Source of the DNA: Paenibacillus sp. NAIST15-1
Lineage (GTDB): Bacteria > Bacillota > Bacilli > Paenibacillales > Paenibacillaceae
Length of the DNA: 64,000 bases
Direction of reading: 5' to 3'
Assembly: GCF_001894745.1 (NCBI RefSeq)
Contig: NZ_BBYF01000016.1
Location: 1-64,000 of the forward strand
Position 1 is the stretch's first letter. Each line of letters begins with the position of its first letter. The notes beneath the pieces were generated by a model that was given only the letters and a program-made list of their open reading frames with translations, made no database searches and was not told the DNA's origin. Positions 16,053 through 24,174 of this stretch are shown here, piece by piece. Both the position numbers and the translations under genes were made by a program.

Positions 16053-17771
16053 TTAGGATTGCGCTTGAATAAATGCATCAATACGTGACATTACGTCTTC
16101 CGATACGCGCTGCAAGCGTGCCGCAGCATCTTCGCCAGTCGAGCCCTTCACGGCGAAGTACATCTTAATCTTCGGTTCCGTTCCGGATGGACGGAGGCAG
16201 AACCAGCTGCCATCCTCGAGGTGGAACTTCAGCACATTTTCCTTCGGCAGATCATATAGGCCTTGTGCGAAGTCTTCTGTCAAGGTGATGGCCACACCGC
16301 CTGCTATAGAAGGAGCATCTTCACGCCAATTATTCATGATGCCTTGAATGATTGCTACGCCTTCCACACCTTTCAACGTACGTGTTTGCAGGCCTTCGAG
16401 ATAATGACCATGCTGCGCATACAAATCTTGCAGAACCTCGTACAATGTCTTGCCTTGTGCTTTGTAATAAGCGCCAGCTTCACTGATGAGCATAGCTGCG
16501 ATAACAGCGTCCTTATCGCGTGCATAGTTGCCTGCTAAATAGCCATAGCTTTCTTCGTAGCCGAAGATGAAGGTATGCTCGCCTGTGCGATCGAATTCTG
16601 TCATCTTCTCGCCGATATATTTGAAGCCAGTGAGCGTGTTGAATACCGTCATGCCGAAGGATTGAGCGATTGCTGCACCGAGCTCACTCGTTACGATTGT
16701 TTTGATCACAGCTCCATTCGCTGGCAATGTCCCCTTGGTCTTCATCGCGTCCAGCAAATAATGTACCATGATCGCTCCGGACTGATTGCCGGTCAGTACG
16801 ACATATTCACCGTCCGCATTCTTCACAACAGCACCCATGCGGTCTGCATCCGGGTCTGTACCCATGATGATGTCCGCATCCCAAGATTTAGCCTGCTCAA
16901 TGGCAATGCTGAATGCCTCACGCTCTTCTGGATTCGGTGACTTCACGGTAGGGAAGCTGCCGTCTGGAAGCTCTTGTTCCGCTACGACGCGAACCTGCTG
17001 GAAGCCGATGCGATCCAATACAGCACGTACAGGTTTGTTGCCTGTACCATGAAGCGGTGTGAAGAGTACACGGAATGAATCGCTGGATGCGCGAATGATA
17101 TCTTCATTTTGGCTGACGGAAGCAACGGCATTTATGTATGCTTCATCCATTTCCTGTCCAAGCCACACGAGGAGTCCTTGTGCTTCTGCTTCCTCACGGG
17201 TTAGCTTCTGAATGCTCGCGAATGATGCGATGCCGCGAATTTCAGCAATGACGCGCGATGCTGTATGTGGTGTAATTTGTCCACCATCGTTGCCGTATAC
17301 TTTGTACCCGTTGTACTCTGGCGGGTTGTGGCTTGCCGTTACCACGATGCCTGCGCTTGCCTTCAGGTTCCGCACAGAGAAAGACAGCTCAGGAGTAGGG
17401 CGTAGACTTTCGAATACGTATGCCTTTACGCCATTGCCTGCTAGAACCAAGGCTGCTTCAAGCGCGAACTCTGGAGAGAAGTGGCGAGAGTCGTAAGCAA
17501 TCGCGACGGAAGGAGCGGCTTCTTCTGACTTCAAGTATTGGGCAAGACCTTGAGTGGCTTTGCCTACTGTATATACATTCATGCGGTTGCTGCCCGCGCC
17601 AATAACGCCGCGCAAGCCACCTGTACCAAATTCCAAGTCTTTATAGAAACGGTCTGTAATTTCTCGTTCGTTGTCAGCAATCTGCTGCAATTCTGCCTTC
17701 GTCGCCTCATCAATGTGTGCATCGTTCAACCACGCATCGTAGGCTTGTTGTGCATGCAGTGCAGTGTCCAT
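16053..17771 (-). CDS. pgcA: Phosphoglucomutase/phosphomannomutase family (alpha-phosphoglucomutase)
   Basis: This enzyme interconverts glucose-6-phosphate and glucose-1-phosphate, feeding UDP-glucose for glycolipids and wall polymers. The 572-residue length fits PgcA of Bacillus. The order of motifs is EFGTGGLRGVIGAGSNRMN near residue 47, the phosphoserine loop VVTASHNPPEYNGYKVY near 145, the metal loop MGTDPDADRMG near 305, the sugar loop FGYEESYGYL near 400 and the phosphate loop RPSGTEPKIKMYF near the C-terminus. GAAGGAGG precedes the ATG. It is transcribed alone towards the terminator at 15916-15963. Confidence 0.93.
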   Translation of the reverse strand: MDTALHAQQAYDAWLNDAHIDEATKAELQQIADNEREITDRFYKDLEFGTGGLRGVIGAGSNRMNVYTVGKATQGLAQYLKSEEAAPSVAIAYDSRHFSPEFALEAALVLAGNGVKAYVFESLRPTPELSFSVRNLKASAGIVVTASHNPPEYNGYKVYGNDGGQITPHTASRVIAEIRGIASFASIQKLTREEAEAQGLLVWLGQEMDEAYINAVASVSQNEDIIRASSDSFRVLFTPLHGTGNKPVRAVLDRIGFQQVRVVAEQELPDGSFPTVKSPNPEEREAFSIAIEQAKSWDADIIMGTDPDADRMGAVVKNADGEYVVLTGNQSGAIMVHYLLDAMKTKGTLPANGAVIKTIVTSELGAAIAQSFGMTVFNTLTGFKYIGEKMTEFDRTGEHTFIFGYEESYGYLAGNYARDKDAVIAAMLISEAGAYYKAQGKTLYEVLQDLYAQHGHYLEGLQTRTLKGVEGVAIIQGIMNNWREDAPSIAGGVAITLTEDFAQGLYDLPKENVLKFHLEDGSWFCLRPSGTEPKIKMYFAVKGSTGEDAAARLQRVSEDVMSRIDAFIQAQS

Positions 17772-18127
17772 TCGTGAAATCCTCCTTCAAAAGAATCATT
17801 TACCTGACGGTTACTTTCCCTATTGTACTGGATAATGAAGGTTCATGCATGTGTAAAAATCATAGATTCCTTTTTATTCCTAATCATGTAGAGTCTGTTG
17901 AACAATGAAACAAATATATGATTTACAAACCAAAATGATGCTTGAAGCAGCTCGTCTGAGGTCAGAAAGCGTGTATCGAAGATGAATATCCCGTTATCTG
18001 TGAACAGGCTGCGAACAGACTGCAGGAGGCGCTTCTGTGACCAGATTCAATGCAGTTCGTTCTTGGTAATTGTTGTGTCAATTTTACTAGTATAAGAGGC
18101 AGCAATAACAATGAAAGCGCTGCTGTA
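17772..18127. other. Intergenic stretch ahead of an orphan terminator
   Basis: No convincing gene is seen. A 26-codon frame at 17905-17985 (MKQIYDLQTKMMLEAARL) has no ribosome binding site and may be a gene fragment. The right part carries GCAGC near 18102 pairing with GCTGC near 18119, just before the terminator at 18128-18156, so a short RNA may end here. Confidence 0.4.
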
Positions 18128-18156
18128 GCCACTTTCTCCAAGAAAGTGGCTTTTTT
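18128..18156 (+). terminator. Rho-independent terminator without an obvious gene upstream
   Basis: GCCACTTTCT pairs perfectly with AGAAAGTGGC around a three-base loop and is followed by TTTTTT. The plus-strand transcript it ends is not identified. Confidence 0.85.
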
Positions 18157-18246
18157 CTTTACCCGATCTTTATCTCATCTTGATATGAGGCTAGTAAACT
18201 AGTTTCATCAACGAGATCGATAGAGAAGGGAAGAGGTAGTCTACGA

Positions 18247-18918
18247 ATGAAAAGATTGACTATGGTATGTTTATCGGCGCTCCTATTTTTGGGGCTCTCG
18301 ACTTATGTTTATATGCAGGATGTACACGGTTCGCAGGAAGAGCATGTCCTTCTACGAACACCAGAAGGTGGAGGGCAGCAATTAGTAGGAAAGACGATTG
18401 TTCTTGACCCCGGGCATGGGGGACACGATTCAGGCTCGGTTGGCCAGCAGGGCACACTGGAGAAGAATGTGACGCTGCAGACCGTTCAGGCGATTAAGCG
18501 CGAACTTCAGCGACGGACAGGCGCACAGGTTGTGGTCACAAGAGAGCAGGACGAGACGGTATCTTTGCAGCAGCGAATTGACGTCGCTGAAGAGAAGTCA
18601 GCAGATCTCTATGTGAGCGTTCATTATGATGCTTTCGATACGGGAGAAGCAGAAGGAATGACGACCTACTATTACGATGATAACAATTGGCAGCTTGCCA
18701 ATACGATGCATGAGCATCTGAAGCAGAGCTTCAATATGCGAGATCGTGGCGTACATGTGGGGGATTATATGGTGCTGCGGGATAATTCAAGACCGTCGAT
18801 CCTACTTGAGCTTGGATACATCTCCAATCATGATGATGAGAAGCGAATGAAGTCGCAGGCTTTTCAAGAACAAGCGGCTAAAACAATTGTTGATGGAATC
18901 ATAGACGTGCTGCGTTAA
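18247..18918 (+). CDS. N-acetylmuramoyl-L-alanine amidase (Amidase_3, CwlD-size)
   Basis: This zinc amidase cleaves the amide bond between muramic acid and the stem peptide. It has 223 residues. A hydrophobic N-terminal segment (residues 4-22) serves as signal or anchor. The Amidase_3 domain carries the zinc ligands in LDPGHGGHDSGSVG near residue 57, the glutamate in LEKNVTLQTV, the histidine in VSVHYDAF near 123, and the catalytic glutamate in ILLELGYISN near 190. The size matches CwlD, which makes cortex muramic lactam in spores, but paralogues of this size exist. GAAGAGGTAG precedes the start. The usual SIHANA motif reads SVHYDAF. Confidence 0.88.
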   Translation: MKRLTMVCLSALLFLGLSTYVYMQDVHGSQEEHVLLRTPEGGGQQLVGKTIVLDPGHGGHDSGSVGQQGTLEKNVTLQTVQAIKRELQRRTGAQVVVTREQDETVSLQQRIDVAEEKSADLYVSVHYDAFDTGEAEGMTTYYYDDNNWQLANTMHEHLKQSFNMRDRGVHVGDYMVLRDNSRPSILLELGYISNHDDEKRMKSQAFQEQAAKTIVDGIIDVLR

Positions 18919-18961
18919 TACGGAATGTAAGAGAGCAGGGTACAAATTGAAAAGTAGATAT

Positions 18962-19005
18962 AAAAAGAACAAGGGCTGCACCGCAGTGTATCCCTTGTTC
19001 TTTTT
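18962..19005. terminator. Bidirectional terminator between amidase and pirin genes
   Basis: AAAAAGAACAAGGG pairs perfectly with CCCTTGTTCTTTTT, with a smaller CTGC/GCAG pairing in the loop. It serves both convergent genes. Confidence 0.88.
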
Positions 19006-19047
19006 ATTATATATGAATTGGGAAGGAGGCAAAATAGAGAAAAATGA

Positions 19048-19767
19048 TTAAGGCAAATCGATGACCATCACATGAGTGCCTGGTCTGAAGTGGAACTTCA
19101 TCGTATCGGCATTCTTGATACGAGCTGCATCACGACGATGTAGTACTTCACCGTCCTCGAAGCCAACTTCGCCTTCCATCACGAATACATACAGGGAGCG
19201 GTTCGGTCGTAGTTCGATAGTCACTTCTTCTCTCTCTGGGAATTGGCCCAAGTACATCGTCATGTCTTGATGAATATGGGCAGTTCCAAGCTCTTCTGCG
19301 TGATTGGATACGACCGGAAGCAGGCGGTTCTGGATAGATTCCAAGCCGTAAGTATGCGTCTCATAGGATGGGTCGATCCCGAGTCGTTCCGGCATAAACC
19401 ATAATTGCAGCAATTCAAGCGGCTCAGAGCTGGACGCATTCGCTTCACCATGGTAGATCCCTGTTCCGGCGCTCATGCGTTGAATTTGACCAGGCACAAT
19501 AATTTCGCGGTTGCCCGTGCTGTCCTGGTGCTCCAGTTCACCTTTCAAGACGACGGTTACGATTTCCATGTTTTTATGGGGATGTAGACCGAAACCAGTA
19601 CCCGGCGCAATATGGTCATCATTTAGTACACGCAGTTCGCTGAAGTGCATATTTTCTGGGTCATAGTAATCAGCGAAGGAGAAGCTGAAGTATGTCTTCA
19701 ACCAACCATGGTTGTTATGATAGCGGTCTCCAGCCCGTTGGATGGAACGTTTCATTGTCGTGTTCAT
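19048..19767 (-). CDS. Pirin family bicupin protein (YhhW/quercetinase-like)
   Basis: This 239-residue bicupin has an N-terminal metal site. The motifs FGLHPHKNMEIVTVVLKGEL near residue 61 and PGQIQRMSAGTGIYHGE near 91 supply the HxH and H-x-E ligands. A second cupin lies at the C-terminus (LYVFVMEGEVGFEDGEVL). Some relatives are quercetin dioxygenases, and the true substrate here is unknown. It lies 124 bases downstream of the DoxX gene in the same direction. It may share the MhqR-controlled transcript, which would fit an aromatic or quinone role. Confidence 0.88.
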   Translation of the reverse strand: MNTTMKRSIQRAGDRYHNNHGWLKTYFSFSFADYYDPENMHFSELRVLNDDHIAPGTGFGLHPHKNMEIVTVVLKGELEHQDSTGNREIIVPGQIQRMSAGTGIYHGEANASSSEPLELLQLWFMPERLGIDPSYETHTYGLESIQNRLLPVVSNHAEELGTAHIHQDMTMYLGQFPEREEVTIELRPNRSLYVFVMEGEVGFEDGEVLHRRDAARIKNADTMKFHFRPGTHVMVIDLP

Positions 19768-19891
19768 TGTAGAGTCCTCCCACTATGGTTCATATTCTGT
19801 ACGATTAGGTTCGGCAGTTGTATGCCTTGATGAACAGAGTCTTTGATTAATTGCGTTAGTGAACGATTAATAATTGGATAATGCTGAAAAG

Positions 19892-20290
19892 TTACAGCAG
19901 TGCGTCCAGAGACAAGGAGCCTGCGCCAATCAGTGCAACACCGATAGCAGCTGCAATCAGCATCACGTTGTATTCAATCCCGTTCGACGTTACCCAGTAG
20001 CCGTTCGCCCCATGGACCTTCACAATTGCTACAAGCATCGTACCGATAATAAACGCTGCACCGAGCCATGTGAGGAAGCCGAGTCCGAACAGCAAACCGC
20101 CAGCAAGCTCAGTTAATCCAGCCATCAGTGCCATGAGTGGGCCAGGACGCATTCCGATGGACTCGAACCATCCGCCTGTACCTTTAATTCCGTAGCCGCC
20201 AAACCATCCGAACAGCTTCTGTGCTCCGTGTCCCATCATCGTCAATCCAATAACGAGACGAATAATCAATAAACCATAATCTGCCAACAT
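19892..20290 (-). CDS. mhqP: DoxX family membrane protein, MhqP-like
   Basis: This 132-residue membrane protein has four hydrophobic helices (near residues 5-24, 48-70, 73-92 and 105-125). It begins [33 protein letters not shown], typical of DoxX. In B. subtilis the DoxX protein MhqP belongs to the MhqR regulon for quinone and electrophile stress. An exact MhqR-type palindrome lies 77 bases upstream of this gene, and the MhqR-like repressor gene is next door. AGGAGG precedes the ATG. The symbol is inferred from family plus operator. Confidence 0.8.
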   Translation of the reverse strand: MLADYGLLIIRLVIGLTMMGHGAQKLFGWFGGYGIKGTGGWFESIGMRPGPLMALMAGLTELAGGLLFGLGFLTWLGAAFIIGTMLVAIVKVHGANGYWVTSNGIEYNVMLIAAAIGVALIGAGSLSLDALL

Positions 20291-20314
20291 ATAGTATTCC
20301 TCCTAATAATGTAA

Positions 20315-20336
20315 GGTAAGAACGTTTCTTCTTACC
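20315..20336 (-). promoter_or_regulatory. Perfect 8-bp inverted repeat in the leader of the DoxX gene
   Basis: GGTAAGAA (20315-20322) and TTCTTACC (20329-20336) flank a six-base spacer. It lies just before the ribosome binding site and could be an mRNA stem-loop or a second operator. Confidence 0.55.
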
Positions 20337-20366
20337 TATTTAGCTGTTAAAGTACTTGCACCAAGA

Positions 20367-20382
20367 ATCTCGAATTCGAGAT
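20367..20382. promoter_or_regulatory. MhqR-type operator ahead of the DoxX gene
   Basis: ATCTCGAATTCGAGAT is a perfect 16-bp palindrome. It agrees with my recollection of the B. subtilis MhqR box and has a near-identical partner at 20936-20951. Confidence 0.8.
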
Positions 20383-20419
20383 ATTAGTTCAAAATGAAAC
20401 CCTTCTCTGATGAAAAGGG

Positions 20420-20884
20420 CTATTTTGGTGAAGGGACGCTCTGCCCCAATTTTTTCAATAAGCCAATAAGTTGCTCCTTGTCTTCCGAAGACATTCCGTT
20501 GACGGCTTCGTGAAGAGCCTCTGCGTGCCTTGGGAATATGTCGCCAATGACGGCTTCTCCTTCAGGTGTCAGTTCAGCGTATATGACGCGACGATCTTTC
20601 TCGCAAGGTCTTCGCTGCAGCAGTCCCTTCTTCACGAGCTTGTCGATCACATAGGTCATTGTGCCGCTTGCCAGCAAAATCTTGCCGCCAATCTGCTGGA
20701 TAGGGGTAGAACCCTTATGATAGAGCAATTCCATGACCGCAAATTCGGACGGATTGAGCTCATAATGCTTCATATCCTGCTGGGCGTAATCCATTAGTGC
20801 CCTAGATGCGCGGGATAGGACAACGAACAGCTTCAATGATTGTTGAATCTCGGGATCGAATGCATCCGTACGAGGTCTGGTCAT
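20420..20884 (-). CDS. mhqR: MarR-family repressor, MhqR-like
   Basis: This 154-residue winged-helix repressor has a DNA-binding core (NPSEFAVMELLYHKG, then IGGKILLASGTMTYVIDKLVKKGLL) and a wing (CEKDRRVIYAELTPEG) that closely follow B. subtilis MhqR. MhqR controls detoxification of methylhydroquinone, catechols and other electrophiles. A single cysteine lies in the wing region (RPCEKDRR). One operator copy sits upstream of its own start (20936-20951), suggesting autoregulation. The other precedes the downstream DoxX gene. The short AAAGGTGG ribosome binding site fits the chosen ATG. Confidence 0.85.
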   Translation of the reverse strand: MTRPRTDAFDPEIQQSLKLFVVLSRASRALMDYAQQDMKHYELNPSEFAVMELLYHKGSTPIQQIGGKILLASGTMTYVIDKLVKKGLLQRRPCEKDRRVIYAELTPEGEAVIGDIFPRHAEALHEAVNGMSSEDKEQLIGLLKKLGQSVPSPK

Positions 20885-20935
20885 CTGTCATTCACCACCT
20901 TTATGGTAAGGAGTTTTGATATCTTGAAAATTAAT

Positions 20936-20951
20936 ATCTCTAATTCGAGAT
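20936..20951. promoter_or_regulatory. MhqR-type operator ahead of mhqR
   Basis: ATCTCTAATTCGAGAT differs by one base from the perfect palindrome at 20367-20382. It lies 52 bases upstream of the repressor start, fitting autorepression. Confidence 0.75.
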
Positions 20952-21084
20952 AAATATATCATGCCCAAAACTCTTTGTCAACTCATAATTTTCAGTTGAA
21001 CATGTAATCCTATATTGGGAGAAGACGGAGACTCGGTACAGAGTCAGTATTCAGTGTAGGGAACTTCGAAGGAGGAGGGGTTAT

Positions 21085-22620
21085 ATGCCTACAACAGAAG
21101 AGCAGCATAACGGAACTGCACAAGCAGGTATGCCGCAAAATGTAGAATGGTCCTCCTATGGAGAGAACAATGTTGTCTTCTTGAAGGATTGCTTTCGGCA
21201 GTGTGAAGACATGATTTTTTACACCTTCGAGTTGCAGGGAGGCAAGAAGGCTACCTTATGTTATCTGGATGGGCTGACGGATACGGCGATGCTGGATGAG
21301 CATATTATTGAACCGCTAAAGCAGCGTTATCCGGACAAGCCAGACTCCGCTAATGTACTGGCAGAGGATATTCTGCGAACGGTTACGGCTGTGAAGGTGA
21401 CGCCGACTCATTCAATGGAGGCGGCAATGGAAGCAGTATTAGCAGGCTTAACCTTGCTTATTCCTCACCGTTCATCTGCTGGATTTACGATTGATGCGAT
21501 CAAGTTCGATCAGCGGGGCGTATCAGAGCCGTCTGCGGAATCGGTGGTACGCGGCCCAAGGGATGGATTCGTAGAAACGTTGCAGACAAACGCAGCATTG
21601 CTTCGTCGTCGTGTTCGAACACCGAGGTTGAAGATGGTGTCGCTAAAGCGTGGTGAATTGACTCTCACAGAAATCCGGTACGCCTATATAGAAGGCATTG
21701 TGGATCCCCGATTGCTGGAAGAAGTGCGGAAGCGTCTGGAAGGCATGTCCTTGCAAAGCGTGCTGGACAGCGGTTATGTGGAAGAATGCTTGGAGGATAT
21801 GCCGGCATCTCCATTTCCCCAGTTACTTACTACAGAGCGTCCAGATGTAGCTGCCTCCCATTTACTTGAGGGACGTATCGTCATATTGGTTGATGGGTCG
21901 CCAGTTGCCCTCATTGCGCCAGGACTGTGGGCATCGTTCTTGCAATCTCCTGAGGATTACTATGAGCGCCACCACTTCGGCACCATCATCCGCTGGCTGC
22001 GCTACATTTGCCTCGTGATTTCATTAATTGGACCCTCTCTTTATGTAGCCATTATCACCTACCATCAGGAGATGATTCCAACTGCTCTCATATTAACGAT
22101 GGCTAAAGCCCGCAGCCAAGTCCCATTTCCAGCGCTTGTAGAGGCGTTCTTGATGGAGATTATGTTCGAGGCGCTTCGTGAAGCGGGCGCGCGGCTGCCA
22201 CAGCAGGTTGGTTCTGCAATCAGCATCGTCGGTGCTCTCGTTATTGGTCAAGCCGCAATAACTGCAGGGCTCGTCTCTGCTCCAATGGTTATGGTTGTTG
22301 CGATTACAGGGGTATCCTCATTTTTAGTGCCGCATTACAACTTGGGAATCGCTGTGCGGCTGCTGCGCTTTCCTATGATGATCCTCTCGGGCATGCTTGG
22401 CATGCTGGGATTAATGATGGGGATCATATTGCTGATGACACATCTGTTTACATTGCGATCGTTCGGTATCCCTTATATGTCAGGAATTGCACCAATGCGC
22501 AAAGAAGAGCTCAAGGATATTTTTCTTCGTGTCCCTGTATGGACGGAGAATACCCAAATGGAGCGCGATGTATCTGCGCGAATGGAAGTCGGGGGTAACA
22601 GAGGCAGAGGGGGAACCTAG
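21085..22620 (+). CDS. GerA-family germinant receptor A subunit
   Basis: This inner spore-membrane subunit of a germinant receptor has 511 residues. The hydrophilic N-terminal domain (about 300 residues) includes ENNVVFLKDCFRQCEDMIFY and LTLTEIRYAYIEGIVDP. The conserved LEGRIVILVDGSPVALIAPGLW and SPEDYYERHHFGTIIRWLRY precede the membrane part of about five helices. AAGGAGGAGGGG gives a strong start. It is the first gene of an A-C-small-B operon. Which germinant it senses cannot be read from sequence. Such operons are usually transcribed in the forespore by sigma-G, but I could not identify the promoter with confidence. Confidence 0.93.
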   Translation: MPTTEEQHNGTAQAGMPQNVEWSSYGENNVVFLKDCFRQCEDMIFYTFELQGGKKATLCYLDGLTDTAMLDEHIIEPLKQRYPDKPDSANVLAEDILRTVTAVKVTPTHSMEAAMEAVLAGLTLLIPHRSSAGFTIDAIKFDQRGVSEPSAESVVRGPRDGFVETLQTNAALLRRRVRTPRLKMVSLKRGELTLTEIRYAYIEGIVDPRLLEEVRKRLEGMSLQSVLDSGYVEECLEDMPASPFPQLLTTERPDVAASHLLEGRIVILVDGSPVALIAPGLWASFLQSPEDYYERHHFGTIIRWLRYICLVISLIGPSLYVAIITYHQEMIPTALILTMAKARSQVPFPALVEAFLMEIMFEALREAGARLPQQVGSAISIVGALVIGQAAITAGLVSAPMVMVVAITGVSSFLVPHYNLGIAVRLLRFPMMILSGMLGMLGLMMGIILLMTHLFTLRSFGIPYMSGIAPMRKEELKDIFLRVPVWTENTQMERDVSARMEVGGNRGRGGT

Positions 22621-22715
22621 AAGGCAGCTTGATTGGCAGAGAATAAGAAGCGGGATGCTGTCATATCAAGAAAGCCTTTAGGGTTGATTATTCTCATGGA
22701 GAATAGAGGTGAAGT

Positions 22716-23906
22716 ATGCGTTGGACTTGGGTGATTCGATATATAGCTAGCATAATTCTTCTCTGTCTGCTGGTACCCCTGCTTGCAAGCTGCTGGGATC
22801 GGACTGAAATTGAGCAGCTCTCCATTATTCTTGCTGCCGGATTGGATCAGGACGGGGATGGGGGGATAAAGACGACATTGCAGGTATATGTCCCTAAGGA
22901 AGGAGGAGCTTCGGCTACGTCCAGCGGGGGCAAGGAGGGGGGAGGAGGCTCAACGACAGTATTCTCGGCAAATGGGAAAACACTTGGCGAGGCCGTATTT
23001 GAGCTGCAAAATAAGATGCCGAGATATATATTTTGGGGACAAACGGAAGTGTACGTAATTAGCAAAAAGCTGGCACAAGAGGGGCTGCTGAAGCATTTCG
23101 ACTTCTTCCTGCGATATCAGAATCCGCGTGAACATGCGCTTATATTTATTACAGATGGGGAAGCAAGTGATTTTCTCAAGTCGATGCCTCAGCTCCATCA
23201 AAACGTTGCAGAGATGTTCAAGGATCTTGGCAAGTCGCGTTCAATATGGGATGTTACGCTGCTTGATTATATGAAGATGATGGCTGGAGATTCATCGATG
23301 GGGTTTGCACCGTATGTGGAATGGAAGACGAGCGAACTTGGTGTCCGTGTCCCTTCGATAGATAAGCTGTCAGTCTTCAAAAAGGATCATTATGTTGGCG
23401 AAATAGGCGGTAAAGATGTGGTTGGTGTGATGTGGCTGCGTGGGGAGAAGAAGCGTTTAACGGTCTCTTTGTGCAAGGAAGGGGATGGAAAGGACTGTTT
23501 GTCGCTTCGAGTTCGCCGCAATACGTTGACATTCGATCCACATTGGGATGGGAAGCAGTTGACAATGCAGATGAAGCTGGTTGCCTTCATGGATATGACG
23601 CAAAATAGCACCAAGCTGGACGTATCTGATTCGGATCAAGCGCGTCAAGCGGAAACCCGGATAGAAGCGAACATTGAGCAGCTGATTAAGCAATCTATTA
23701 AGACTTCACAGCAGAAGCTGACCGCCGATGTGTTCGATTTCGCAGCACGTGTGCATCGAAAGTATCCTTTACAGTGGAAAGATCAGATCGGGCCAAATTG
23801 GGATCATATTTATTCCAACATGAAAACCGAAATTCGCGTACATGCTCTGATCGAGCGGCCAGGAAGCATCACAAGCACCATTGAGCAGAAGGCGGGTGTG
23901 CATTAA
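22716..23906 (+). CDS. GerC-family germinant receptor lipoprotein
   Basis: This lipid-anchored C subunit of the germinant receptor has 396 residues. A signal peptide ends in the lipobox LLASC (cysteine near residue 26), followed by the family-typical WDRTEIEQLSIILAAGLDQD. The body includes EHALIFITDGEASDFL and the C-terminal WKDQIGPNWDHIYSNMKTEI. An unusual Gly/Ser-rich insertion with repeated Gly lies near residues 66-86. The stop overlaps the next start by one base (TAATG). Confidence 0.92.
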   Translation: MRWTWVIRYIASIILLCLLVPLLASCWDRTEIEQLSIILAAGLDQDGDGGIKTTLQVYVPKEGGASATSSGGKEGGGGSTTVFSANGKTLGEAVFELQNKMPRYIFWGQTEVYVISKKLAQEGLLKHFDFFLRYQNPREHALIFITDGEASDFLKSMPQLHQNVAEMFKDLGKSRSIWDVTLLDYMKMMAGDSSMGFAPYVEWKTSELGVRVPSIDKLSVFKKDHYVGEIGGKDVVGVMWLRGEKKRLTVSLCKEGDGKDCLSLRVRRNTLTFDPHWDGKQLTMQMKLVAFMDMTQNSTKLDVSDSDQARQAETRIEANIEQLIKQSIKTSQQKLTADVFDFAARVHRKYPLQWKDQIGPNWDHIYSNMKTEIRVHALIERPGSITSTIEQKAGVH

Positions 23907-24145
23907 TGGGGAACTATTTTCTAGCGGGGATGAGCCTGCTGTTGATTGTTAATCTAATCTGGGAATGGAAGATTGGTACTTTCTCCAAGCGGAATGTCAG
24001 AGAGGAACGGGCGTTTCTTGTGTTGTGGGGTCTCGCCTGGATCGTTGTCATTTCTATAAGCCAGTTCCCGCCGTGGACGTCGCCCCGGCAATGGATTGAT
24101 TTCGTATACAAGCCGCTGTTGTTATGGCTGAAGCATCCAGCATGA
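23906..24145 (+). CDS. Small membrane protein within the ger operon
   Basis: This 79-residue protein has two hydrophobic segments (about residues 2-17 and 37-54) joined by a basic loop, KIGTFSKRNVREER. The start overlaps the GerC stop by one base and the gene lies 29 bases before GerB, so it is certainly in the operon. Small D-type subunits with two helices are known for some GerA receptors and modulate them. This gene is a candidate by position and topology, not by a sequence motif I recognise. Confidence 0.7.
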   Translation: MGNYFLAGMSLLLIVNLIWEWKIGTFSKRNVREERAFLVLWGLAWIVVISISQFPPWTSPRQWIDFVYKPLLLWLKHPA

Positions 24146-24174
24146 TCCTGTAAAAAGAAGGAGTTGGCAAGGGT

